From a virus: a DNA stretch of 64,000 bases. The position numbers and the translations under genes were made by a program. Under the pieces are notes generated by a model. That model was not told the DNA's origin. It did no database searches and saw nothing but the letters and a program-made list of their open reading frames with translations. Below are positions 16,943 through 24,134 of this stretch, one piece after another (position 1 is the stretch's first letter; each line of letters opens with the position of its first letter). Location of the stretch: the IMG/VR virus record IMGVR_UViG_3300021957_003133, positions 51,467 through 115,466 of that record. One strand, 5' to 3'.

Positions 16943-18234
16943 TGTACGACATATTCATCATGGATATGGGCGGTCACGACGACAACGTTAAGAGTCTTGT
17001 ACAACGTTTCCCTCACGCTAAGGTGGTAAGATACTACGATAATCATTTAGACACTGTAAAACGCTGTATTTCGCGTTGTAGGACCACATATGCTTGGGTA
17101 ATTTCAAGTTGTTGCGACTATGCTAACTTTGATTTTGACTATCGACCTATACATCATCAAGCCTATCAAATACACTGTTGGGCTAGTGGCAATCAACAGT
17201 TCGGCGACACATTTCTAATACCAAAAGATGAATTCTTAAAGCAACAAGATATAGAACTGTTAGAATGGTATAAAGACATCAATTGGCACCAAGATGGTGT
17301 TCCAAGACTAGCTTGGCCTGTGTTAGAGTGTGAAACAGAAGATATCACCCAGCATTTAAAAGACTGCGAGTTCGATAGCAGTTATGTATGGGTCAACCAA
17401 CGCACAGACTATGATCCTTCACTGTGGAAAGATAGATGTTTTTACAGTTTTAACAAATCCGGTGATGTATCGTTAGCACCGCGTGAAATTCAGACACATT
17501 TAAGCACACAAATCTATGATTATCCATACATTATCAAGCAAAAAGAAGCGTTTTTACCTTCTAAAACGTTGGATATTATCTACATCAGCAATGGCGAGAT
17601 TGAAAGTGATCGTTGGTATGATCATGCAGTATCAACATCGGGTAAAACAATCAAAAGAGTGCAAGATGTTAACGGAAGAGATCTTGCGATCAAACAGGCG
17701 GCCTATTTGAGTACAACACCATGGTTCTTTACTGTGTGGGCTAAGTTAGAAGTCGACACAGATTTTGATTGGCAATGGCAACCAGATTGTCTACAACAAC
17801 CAAAACATTATATATTCCATGCACGTAATCCTGTTAACGGATTACAGTATGGGCACATGGCAATGGTAGCCTATAATCGTGAGTTAGTACTAGAAACACG
17901 TAAGTGGGGATTAGATTTTACCATGAGTAAATTACACGGTGTTGTTCCTATTGTAAGCGGAACTGCTCACTATAATCGTGATCCATTGATGACTTGGCGT
18001 ACAGCATTTCGTGAAGTAGTTAAATTAAAACAAGACAGTGAAACAGGCAACATTGAAAGTCTACATAGACTACAGGTTTGGTTAACTAAAGCTGTTGGTG
18101 AAAATGCAGAATGGAGTCTACGTGGAGCAAAAGATGCTGTTGAATATTATGAAAGCGTTAACGGTATTTTTAATAAGTTAATGTTATCGTTTGATTGGGA
18201 TTGGTTAAAAAGTTATTACGACAAGCGTTACTAA
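16942..18234 (+). CDS. Duplicated GT-A-like protein, end of the late operon
   Basis: 430 residues built of two similar halves: an opening Asp-Ile-Phe-Ile-Met-Asp strand (residue 3) and a second Asp-Ile-Ile-Tyr-Ile-Ser strand (~residue 211), each followed by a Tyr-Ala-Trp / Thr-Pro-Trp strand. The second half contains Asn-Gly-Leu-Gln-Tyr-Gly and Trp-Arg-Thr-Ala-Phe-Arg-Glu blocks shared with the gene at 4425. The start overlaps the kinase stop. The gene ends 4 bp from the convergent minus-strand epimerase gene with no visible terminator between them. Function unknown, probably sugar-related. Confidence 0.6.
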   Translation: MYDIFIMDMGGHDDNVKSLVQRFPHAKVVRYYDNHLDTVKRCISRCRTTYAWVISSCCDYANFDFDYRPIHHQAYQIHCWASGNQQFGDTFLIPKDEFLKQQDIELLEWYKDINWHQDGVPRLAWPVLECETEDITQHLKDCEFDSSYVWVNQRTDYDPSLWKDRCFYSFNKSGDVSLAPREIQTHLSTQIYDYPYIIKQKEAFLPSKTLDIIYISNGEIESDRWYDHAVSTSGKTIKRVQDVNGRDLAIKQAAYLSTTPWFFTVWAKLEVDTDFDWQWQPDCLQQPKHYIFHARNPVNGLQYGHMAMVAYNRELVLETRKWGLDFTMSKLHGVVPIVSGTAHYNRDPLMTWRTAFREVVKLKQDSETGNIESLHRLQVWLTKAVGENAEWSLRGAKDAVEYYESVNGIFNKLMLSFDWDWLKSYYDKRY

Positions 18235-18238
18235 ATCG

Positions 18239-19207
18239 CTACTTCCATTCGTGTTCTTTCCACAGTGAAGGATGTTGTTGATACCATTCATAATACTTTA
18301 CTAGACCCTGTTCAAAATTAACTTGGGGATTGTAACCTAATTCTTTCTTAGCTAGTTCTGAACTAAGTCTACCACGTTTAGGAAATGCTAGGTCACGTTG
18401 ATTTATTTTAATAGTTCCTTTACCTGCGATAGAGATAGCAAGTTCGGCGGCCATTTTCAGTGTCCATAGTTTATCGCTTGAACGTGTTATGTTGTATATT
18501 TTATTTCGAGCTTGTTCACTGGTACTAGCTAGTGCGATTCCTTTTGCTGTGTCTTCTACATAGGTAAAGTCTAAGACTTCATCAGCACCATTTACCTGTA
18601 AGCATTCTCCACGCATTGCTTGAGTTATAAATTTACCAACCACACGATCCTCAACGTCCCATTCACCGTAGACAGCACTTGGACGTACAATGGTATAATC
18701 AAAATGCTTGCTATAATCTTCTACTAACTTTTCTCCAGCATACTTTAAGATAGCATAACTGCCACGAGGGTCGCAGACTGCTGTTTCTGTTACATCATTG
18801 TCGAAGTCACCATAGACCATTGAGCTTGATATATAAACAAATTTTTTAATTGTATATCTCTTACTGGCTTCTAGTAAATTCATTAGGCCCGATGACATCA
18901 CATCACTTGCTAGTACAGGATTTTGATTTGCTATCTTTTGTCTTGGAAAACTTGCTAGGTGTATGACTACATCTGGATTGAATTTCTTAAACACAGTATT
19001 AACAGCAGGGTCTCTGATATCTCCGATGTTTTGTTCACAGTCAACTCGTTTAAGTCTGTGATTGGCAAGATAAACTATTTCCTGCTCTGGAATAATTCCA
19101 TACCCAGTCAAGCTGTCTAAGATCGAACATTGATGTCCTTGTTGTTCAAGTTCTCGGACTACATTGTGTCCTATAAACCCAGCACCACCTGTTAACAGTA
19201 TTCTCAA
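18239..19207 (-). CDS. NAD-dependent nucleotide-sugar epimerase/dehydratase (extended SDR)
   Basis: 322 residues. The Rossmann motif Thr-Gly-Gly-Ala-Gly-Phe-Ile-Gly (residues 6-13) and the catalytic Tyr-Ala-Ile-Leu-Lys (YxxxK) place it in the extended SDR family with UDP-glucose 4-epimerase and related enzymes. Val-Tyr-Gly and the Arg-Pro-Ser-Ala-Val-Tyr-Gly block are also present. The exact sugar cannot be deduced. The start overlaps the MazG-like stop by 4 bp. It may supply nucleotide sugars to the convergent operon's transferases. Confidence 0.85.
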   Translation of the reverse strand: MRILLTGGAGFIGHNVVRELEQQGHQCSILDSLTGYGIIPEQEIVYLANHRLKRVDCEQNIGDIRDPAVNTVFKKFNPDVVIHLASFPRQKIANQNPVLASDVMSSGLMNLLEASKRYTIKKFVYISSSMVYGDFDNDVTETAVCDPRGSYAILKYAGEKLVEDYSKHFDYTIVRPSAVYGEWDVEDRVVGKFITQAMRGECLQVNGADEVLDFTYVEDTAKGIALASTSEQARNKIYNITRSSDKLWTLKMAAELAISIAGKGTIKINQRDLAFPKRGRLSSELAKKELGYNPQVNFEQGLVKYYEWYQQHPSLWKEHEWK

Positions 19208-19569
19208 TCTTGTGTTTTTATGAAAGGTTTAAGATTAGGCCCAACCCATCCTTCAGGTTTAAGAACTTTGCCATCTTCACGTTTTGTAACTTTGCCTGTA
19301 TTGGGATCGATCTTAGCAAAGTTTGTGTCCATTACTTCTTTCCAGGCACCTTGTCCATCAAAGCCGCCTGCTCTGATAGCACCCATAGTAACAACTAAGA
19401 TATCTACTAGTGCATCTAACTGCTCTACTTTATCTTGTGCCATCAATGCTTCAGCAAGTTCTCCAATTTCTTCATTAATGAGACCTAAATACATTTGATA
19501 GTTTTGATCGTTTGCTGGTTGATCGCATGCTTCAGCGAATCGATTAATGTCATTAAATACATCAGTCAT
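19204..19569 (-). CDS. MazG-like nucleotide pyrophosphohydrolase
   Basis: 121 residues from ATG 19569, chosen because AAAGAGGA lies 8 nt upstream; an ATG 33 bp further upstream lacks this. Asn-Glu-Glu-Ile-Gly-Glu-Leu-Ala-Glu-Ala followed by Asp-Ala-Leu-Val-Asp-Ile-Leu-Val is the EExxE...ExxD metal-binding pattern of the all-alpha NTP pyrophosphatase superfamily. Likely hydrolyses NTPs or dNTPs; phage homologues are thought to adjust nucleotide pools or ppGpp signalling. It overlaps the 43-residue ORF upstream. Confidence 0.8.
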   Translation of the reverse strand: MTDVFNDINRFAEACDQPANDQNYQMYLGLINEEIGELAEALMAQDKVEQLDALVDILVVTMGAIRAGGFDGQGAWKEVMDTNFAKIDPNTGKVTKREDGKVLKPEGWVGPNLKPFIKTQD

Positions 19570-19693
19570 TGTTTGGGTCCTCTTTACAATTTGAAAAGTC
19601 ACTTATAAGTTGTAGTAAACGTTTACGTGTAGCTTCGTCATCGATACTGTAAATTGCTGTACGTAAGTTTACAAGAAATGATTGTAGTTTCAT
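19562..19693 (-). CDS. Small hypothetical protein (43 residues)
   Basis: ATG 19693 is preceded by GGAGAT at 9-14 nt, and the frame ends TGA at 19562-19564, overlapping the MazG-like start by 8 bp. The product is a short amphipathic helix-rich peptide with Arg-Lys-Arg-Leu-Leu-Gln-Leu. It fills the gap between thyA and the MazG-like gene. Function unknown. Confidence 0.55.
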   Translation of the reverse strand: MKLQSFLVNLRTAIYSIDDEATRKRLLQLISDFSNCKEDPNND

Positions 19694-19705
19694 TGATAAT
19701 ATCTC

Positions 19706-20530
19706 CTATACCGCCATAGGGGCTTTTATTGAATCCATTGGATTGTAGTTGTCTAATTTAAAGTCGGTCATAGTAAATTCGTTAATATTTTTAATCTTAG
19801 TATTCATAATTAATGTCGGAGCAGGTAATGGTTCACGTTGGAGTTGTTCTTTTACCTGCCCTAAATGGTTCAAATATATGTGAGCGTCTCCTAACACGTG
19901 AACGAGCTCGCCTACCCGAAGGTCACACACCTGTGCAATCATGTGTGTGAATAAGGCATAAGATGCTATGTTAAAAGGTACTCCTAAAAACATATCACAG
20001 GATCGCTGATATATTTGACACGACAACTTTTGATCACTGCTAACATAAAATTGTGCAAAGCAATGACATGGCGGCAAAGCCATTTGATCTAATTCGCCTG
20101 GATTCCACGCAGTTAAGATATGTCTGCGGCTTTCAGGATTTGTTTTTATTGATTCTATTAGTTCTTGTAGTTGATCTATAACCAAACGATCAGTTTCCCA
20201 CTCTCTCCATTGCTTGCCATACACAGGACCTAGGTCATTGCTACCAAAGTCTTTGGCATTAGCTGTCCATATAGTTTTCTTTTCTTCGTCTCTTGTACCA
20301 TGTAGTATTTCTGCTAGTCTACGTTCGTCTGTTGATCCTTCTATAAACCATAACAGTTCACTTAAACAACTTTTGAATGCTAATTTTTTTGTAGTTACTG
20401 CTGGGAATGATTTAGATAGATCATAGCGTTGTTGCATGCCAAATACTGACAATGTACCCACACCCGTTCTATCAGTACGAGTTTCACCGTTGTCTAAGAT
20501 ATGTTGTAAAGAATCGAGGTAGGTTTTCAT
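19706..20530 (-). CDS. thyA: Thymidylate synthase
   Basis: 274 residues, normal length. The catalytic Cys lies in Leu-Pro-Pro-Cys155-His-Cys; Arg-Thr-Asp-Arg-Thr-Gly (residues 18-23), Tyr-Gly-Lys-Gln-Trp-Arg-Glu-Trp, Gln-Arg-Ser-Cys-Asp and Gly-Asp-Ala-His-Ile-Tyr are all conserved ThyA blocks. It converts dUMP to dTMP with methylene-tetrahydrofolate, and the adjacent DHFR recycles the dihydrofolate. A sigma70-type promoter ends 6 nt before the ATG and there is no Shine-Dalgarno sequence, predicting a leaderless mRNA. Confidence 0.97.
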   Translation of the reverse strand: MKTYLDSLQHILDNGETRTDRTGVGTLSVFGMQQRYDLSKSFPAVTTKKLAFKSCLSELLWFIEGSTDERRLAEILHGTRDEEKKTIWTANAKDFGSNDLGPVYGKQWREWETDRLVIDQLQELIESIKTNPESRRHILTAWNPGELDQMALPPCHCFAQFYVSSDQKLSCQIYQRSCDMFLGVPFNIASYALFTHMIAQVCDLRVGELVHVLGDAHIYLNHLGQVKEQLQREPLPAPTLIMNTKIKNINEFTMTDFKLDNYNPMDSIKAPMAV

Positions 20531-20536
20531 AGTATT

Positions 20537-20565
20537 AGTATACTAAAGATCTGTCATCCTGTCAA
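20537..20565 (-). promoter_or_regulatory. Sigma70-type promoter of thyA
   Basis: TTGACA (20560-20565), a 17-bp spacer, and TATACT (20537-20542). The -35 box overlaps the end of the DHFR gene. Six nucleotides separate the -10 box from the thyA ATG, so transcription should begin at the start codon. Confidence 0.85.
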
Positions 20566-21053
20566 TTAAAAGATATTCGATTCCATGTTTCGTAGGTACA
20601 GTTATGTCCAGGACGTACTGAATAAAGTCTAAAATCTAATAGATATTGCTCTAGATCAATCCGTGTATCACTGAACCAAGCACCTTTTATTCTAGTCAAG
20701 TAAACACGCTCAACTATGTTTTGTGTAGCTTCGTATATTGATTTACCGCCAATAACAAATACTTTCTTGTCTGGAAATCTTTCTTTTATCTCTGTTACTT
20801 CTTGACTGATGTCACCATTGATAGTACGTGCCTGTATAACATTAAGTTTACGATTAGTAACTACAAAATTAGCCCTATTAGGTAATGGATTCGGCATCAT
20901 TGGGTCGTCCCAAGTGTTACGACCCATGACTACAATTTGATTTTCTGTGTGTTTTTTAAACTGATATAAATCTTCGCTGTTCTTAGGCCACGGCAGTGTT
21001 CCGTTATTACCAATACCGCCTTGACTCGTTGATGCTAATATACTACAGATCAT
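20562..21053 (-). CDS. folA: Dihydrofolate reductase
   Basis: 163 residues. Gly-Gly-Ile-Gly-Asn-Asn-Gly-Thr-Leu-Pro-Trp (M20-loop region), Val-Val-Met-Gly-Arg-Asn-Thr-Trp and Val-Phe-Val-Ile-Gly-Gly are diagnostic DHFR blocks. It reduces dihydrofolate produced by ThyA. The ATG overlaps the preceding stop (ATGA), with AAAGGA upstream. Confidence 0.95.
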   Translation of the reverse strand: MICSILASTSQGGIGNNGTLPWPKNSEDLYQFKKHTENQIVVMGRNTWDDPMMPNPLPNRANFVVTNRKLNVIQARTINGDISQEVTEIKERFPDKKVFVIGGKSIYEATQNIVERVYLTRIKGAWFSDTRIDLEQYLLDFRLYSVRPGHNCTYETWNRISFN

Positions 21054-21403
21054 AATCCTTTAAGTGCCTTGTCTGTAGCAGGTTGTACTTCATGTTGTAC
21101 CTTGTCGATATCAACAAAAAAGTCAACATTCTTAATGTAAATATCAAGTTCGTTGAACTTTTCGTCGAGCATTGACTCGATATCATCTGGATCTTGCCCA
21201 TCAGATATCAAATCTTTAACATTAATAGTAATTTGAGTTCCATCAACCAATGATACCAATATTTTTTGTAGTATACTTATTGGTACTTCTTTCTTGTCAA
21301 CTCCGTTAACTATGTCCTGCCAGCTCTTTCTTTTATTGATATTGAGCTTTTTAGCTTTACTGCGTTTACGCGGTTGCTTTGGTTTTTTTGGATTTTCCGA
21401 CAT
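21050..21403 (-). CDS. Conserved hypothetical protein, basic N-terminus
   Basis: 117 residues. The first 35 are Lys/Arg/Pro-rich (possible nucleic acid contact); the rest is acidic with Val-Asp-Gly-Thr-Gln-Ile-Thr-Ile and a Pro-Asp-Asp-Ile-Glu helix. The start lies 38 bp inside the preceding gene and the end couples to folA. Function unknown. Confidence 0.65.
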   Translation of the reverse strand: MSENPKKPKQPRKRSKAKKLNINKRKSWQDIVNGVDKKEVPISILQKILVSLVDGTQITINVKDLISDGQDPDDIESMLDEKFNELDIYIKNVDFFVDIDKVQHEVQPATDKALKGL

Positions 21404-22055
21404 TTTTAGCCTTTTTTGCTTTTGGTTTTAAAGATTTCGCCTCACTTTTTAAACGTGTTGCTTCTGCTAACAATGTCTTAGCCTGAGCCTCCATCTGTTT
21501 AGCTTGTGATAGGCTCATTTCAGCTAAGTCAGAATCTGATAATGCTTTATCTCGACCAGCAGGTTGATTACCACCAACACTACTATTTACCGGCGGAGGA
21601 GTTTGTCTATACGCTTCACCCACCTCACGACCTTGATTTTTATCTGGGTCTGCCATTCCACGACCTGCATCAATCTCAGCCATCTTTTTAATAGCTTCAT
21701 CACCACCTGCCATCTGATCTAAGATTTTATTTAATTCGTCTAAACGAACGCTAGATTTAGCATTAGGTGTTAATATAACTTGTTTAGTCTGTACTTTTTT
21801 AAAAAATCCACCACCGTGTATTGATCCAAGAAGATTTTGACCATCTGGCATAATATGTCTAAATAAGGCATCAGCTAGTTGTTGTGCTTGCTGTCCTTCT
21901 TGACCTTCTACAACTTTCATTACTTCGTCATGTATCATTGAAGGTAGCATGTCGCTATACATAACCAACGCCATGTGATCTTCTCCTGGTACTTTATTAT
22001 ATGCCACGATAACTTTTTTCTCTCCGTGTCTTCCAATATGTTTTAATATAGCCAT
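21366..22055 (-). CDS. Conserved hypothetical protein with coiled-coil, Lys-rich tail
   Basis: 229 residues. The N-terminal ~120 residues are a compact domain (Gly-Arg-His-Gly-Glu-Lys-Lys-Val ... Asp-His-Met-Ala-Leu-Val-Met-Tyr). A Pro/Gly linker follows, then a heptad-like Ala/Leu/Glu/Lys coiled coil and a Lys-Ala tail. It lies downstream of the VWA/MoxR pair and is probably cotranscribed with it. A scaffold or adaptor role is possible; function unknown. Confidence 0.65.
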   Translation of the reverse strand: MAILKHIGRHGEKKVIVAYNKVPGEDHMALVMYSDMLPSMIHDEVMKVVEGQEGQQAQQLADALFRHIMPDGQNLLGSIHGGGFFKKVQTKQVILTPNAKSSVRLDELNKILDQMAGGDEAIKKMAEIDAGRGMADPDKNQGREVGEAYRQTPPPVNSSVGGNQPAGRDKALSDSDLAEMSLSQAKQMEAQAKTLLAEATRLKSEAKSLKPKAKKAKNVGKSKKTKATA

Positions 22056-22357
22056 TACTTTTTCTCCGTAGTTTTTGCTTGTTCGGGTGCTGTTTGATTT
22101 GGTGTTATAGCACCAACACTTGTTAAAAATTTAATTAATTTATTATATAATTCACCAACCTGTGCCAGCTCGTCTGCTTGGAATGCACCTCTTTGTGACG
22201 TTAAGTTTATTATCTGAGCAACTGTAACTAAGTCTGTTAGTGTTAGTCCTATTGCATTTTCTGGTGTTACATTCTGTTGAGTAGTACTTGGTTTAGCCTT
22301 AGGCTTACTTTTTGTAGTAACCTTTGCTTTTGATTTTACTTCTTTCTTTGTAGCCAT
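22055..22357 (-). CDS. Conserved hypothetical protein, Lys-rich N-terminus
   Basis: 100 residues. Residues 1-27 are Lys/Thr/Ser-rich and disordered; residues ~37-85 form helices (Leu-Thr-Asp-Leu-Val-Thr-Val-Ala-Gln-Ile-Ile). AAGGAG precedes the ATG at suitable spacing, and the stop overlaps the next ATG. Function unknown. Confidence 0.65.
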   Translation of the reverse strand: MATKKEVKSKAKVTTKSKPKAKPSTTQQNVTPENAIGLTLTDLVTVAQIINLTSQRGAFQADELAQVGELYNKLIKFLTSVGAITPNQTAPEQAKTTEKK

Positions 22358-22420
22358 TGTTATAATTCTCCTTAAGGAACAATTATATTTAACAGCATAG
22401 CGATGGATGGAAAAATTTTC

Positions 22421-22711
22421 TTATGACGGTAAATTTTTATCTAGTGAAGGAAGTACAAGACTAAAGTAAGTAGCTTCGCCATGCAACTCAAAGCCTACTA
22501 TTTGCTTTCGATCAACTTTACCAGAGTCTGCAACTACATCAATGTTTCCTACATAAAAACGCCCTCGGAGATTCTCGTAAAGCCAATCTGATATTTGCTT
22601 ATTTGTTACTCCAGATAAGTTAATTATAACTTGTTCGAAGTGTGGAGGTAGGTGGGCTAATTCTCTAAGCTGATGTACATTGAGTGGATTTGGAGTACCA
22701 TCTTTAAGCAC
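22421..22711 (-). CDS. Hypothetical protein downstream of the VWA gene
   Basis: 96 residues, alpha/beta pattern, with no recognised motif. The start overlaps the VWA gene stop by 8 bp, indicating coupling. The 63-bp gap after it holds only the ribosome binding site of the next gene. Confidence 0.6.
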   Translation of the reverse strand: MLKDGTPNPLNVHQLRELAHLPPHFEQVIINLSGVTNKQISDWLYENLRGRFYVGNIDVVADSGKVDRKQIVGFELHGEATYFSLVLPSLDKNLPS

Positions 22712-23996
22712 TATCTTTTCCTAAATCATAATATGTAGTAATACCAAACGGTGCTTCGATTGTAGTTGATCCGTGTATCACAAACAGTGTATCACAGTAG
22801 TTAGGATCTCCCCATGAATCCCATGGATAACCATCTGTAAACATCACAAACTTTTTAGGTTCGAGACCTTCGGATTTCATGTATTCCCAATTACTGTCAA
22901 AGTCAGTACCACCACCACCGATACATTCATAATCTAACAGTTCGTCGATGTTATCTTCTGTGAATATTTGTGGATTATGTACGGCTGTATCGAAGCACCA
23001 TATATGTAAATTAAAACTACCAAATGCCTCCATGATGCCTTTAACTTCGCTTTTAATGTTATGCAGTGTTTCATCACTCATCGAACCAGATGTATCAATT
23101 GAAAGTGCGATGTCAATCTTTTGTTCTAAATCGTTGCCCGGCAGTATAGCATCCATGTGCCATCCTCTACGACTAGGACGGGCAAATGTATAGTCTGCTT
23201 TGATAGTACTTAATAACTGCTGTTGTAGCAACTCGTTCCAATTTAATTGTGGTGCAGTTAAATCTTTAATCATTTTCCTTACACCACTAGGTAGATTATC
23301 AGCACCCGAGCTTTGTGCGGCTGTCATCACAGCTTCTTTCATTTCGTCTCTGATCTCTTTTCTCTCAGCCGCTGATATTTTCGGCTTAGCACTGCTTTTA
23401 TCTTTGCCATCTCCATCCCCGTCTTTACCTTTACCGGAATCACCTTCGCCATTTTCTTCTCCATCCAAATGTTCATCTATTAATTGATCTAATAGATCAT
23501 CTACATTAATTTTCTCAGCATTTTCGTATAAGTCATCATACACTTCCTCAGCACTCATATTACGATACTTTGTATCAAACAAACCAATTGGAATCTTTTC
23601 ACCAATACGTTGATCTACTAGGTCTTGATTTACACAATAGTCGTCAGCTATGTTCCATAACCTAGGATCTCTGTCTCCACGTCTTCCCATATGATCATAG
23701 ACGCAGTGTAACACTTCGTGACCAATAAGAAACTCTAATTGTTTACTTGGTAATGTTTTAATAAATTCTGAATTGTAGTAAAACTTACGACCGTCTGTTG
23801 CGGCTGTTCCACACCATGCATCAGCGTTAACGATTTCTAAACGTGTAGCTAGATTACCAAAGAAAGGTGCTTTTAGTAATAGTGCGATACGAGCACCAAT
23901 GATTTTCTCACGTGCATCAGCATCAGTTTTTGGATTTGTTTTACAACCTACGAAGTTTTTAAATTCTTCTTTGTTTGCTGTGGTGTCTTTACTCAT
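22704..23996 (-). CDS. VWA-domain protein with N-terminal metallopeptidase-like domain (DUF2201 type)
   Basis: 430 residues. The N-terminal domain has Gly-His93-Glu94-Val-Leu-His97-Cys-Val-Tyr-Asp-His, an HExxH zinc site with a nearby further His. The middle is acidic and Gly/Asp/Lys-rich. The C-terminal domain opens Ile-Ala-Leu-Ser-Ile-Asp-Thr-Ser-Gly-Ser-Met-Ser, the MIDAS motif (DxSxS) of VWA-like domains. This is the DUF2201 layout, usually encoded beside MoxR ATPases, as here. Such pairs act as chaperone-like machines that insert metals or remodel complexes. It has its own promoter 30 bp upstream. Confidence 0.85.
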   Translation of the reverse strand: MSKDTTANKEEFKNFVGCKTNPKTDADAREKIIGARIALLLKAPFFGNLATRLEIVNADAWCGTAATDGRKFYYNSEFIKTLPSKQLEFLIGHEVLHCVYDHMGRRGDRDPRLWNIADDYCVNQDLVDQRIGEKIPIGLFDTKYRNMSAEEVYDDLYENAEKINVDDLLDQLIDEHLDGEENGEGDSGKGKDGDGDGKDKSSAKPKISAAERKEIRDEMKEAVMTAAQSSGADNLPSGVRKMIKDLTAPQLNWNELLQQQLLSTIKADYTFARPSRRGWHMDAILPGNDLEQKIDIALSIDTSGSMSDETLHNIKSEVKGIMEAFGSFNLHIWCFDTAVHNPQIFTEDNIDELLDYECIGGGGTDFDSNWEYMKSEGLEPKKFVMFTDGYPWDSWGDPNYCDTLFVIHGSTTIEAPFGITTYYDLGKDSA

Positions 23997-24026
23997 TGTC
24001 GGCTCATTCCTTTATTGTATATATGT

Positions 24027-24055
24027 ATTATACTGTCAATCTAACCAAAAGTCAA
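24027..24055 (-). promoter_or_regulatory. Sigma70-type promoter of the VWA gene
   Basis: TTGACT (24050-24055), 17-bp spacer, perfect TATAAT (24027-24032), about 30 bp before the ATG. The spacer starts with TTTGGTTA, shared with the promoter at 26632. Confidence 0.85.
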
Positions 24056-24057
24056 CT

Positions 24058-24129
24058 AAAAAGGAGGAAGGATGCTCTAGGTCCAGCTTGTAAGTTAGGA
24101 GCAGTTGGACCGATTGAAACACCCTTCCT
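24058..24129 (-). terminator. Structured RNA, probable terminator after the MoxR gene
   Basis: Read on the minus strand, 24129-24120 and 24074-24065 form a 10-bp stem (one G-U pair that would be A-C on the plus strand). It encloses a second hairpin, GGTCCA/TGGACC (24111-24106 with 24085-24080), extendable by 2 bp past a mismatch. CC and five T residues follow (24062-24058). It starts 5 bp after the MoxR stop. It may be a bulky rho-independent terminator or an unrecognised structured RNA. Confidence 0.5.
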
Positions 24130-24134
24130 GTGAA

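Noticed and set aside
18235-18238. Terminator between the convergent operons
   Set aside because: Only 4 bp separate the stops and no hairpin was seen on either side, so transcription may run over into antisense.
18239-19207. Assigning the SDR gene as galE
   Set aside because: Only generic extended-SDR motifs are visible; the sugar substrate cannot be decided from them.
24065-24129. Possible tRNA, because of a 7-bp end stem and a CTTGTAA stretch
   Set aside because: No D-arm or T-arm with the GTTCGA-type loop on either strand, and the internal stems do not fit a cloverleaf.
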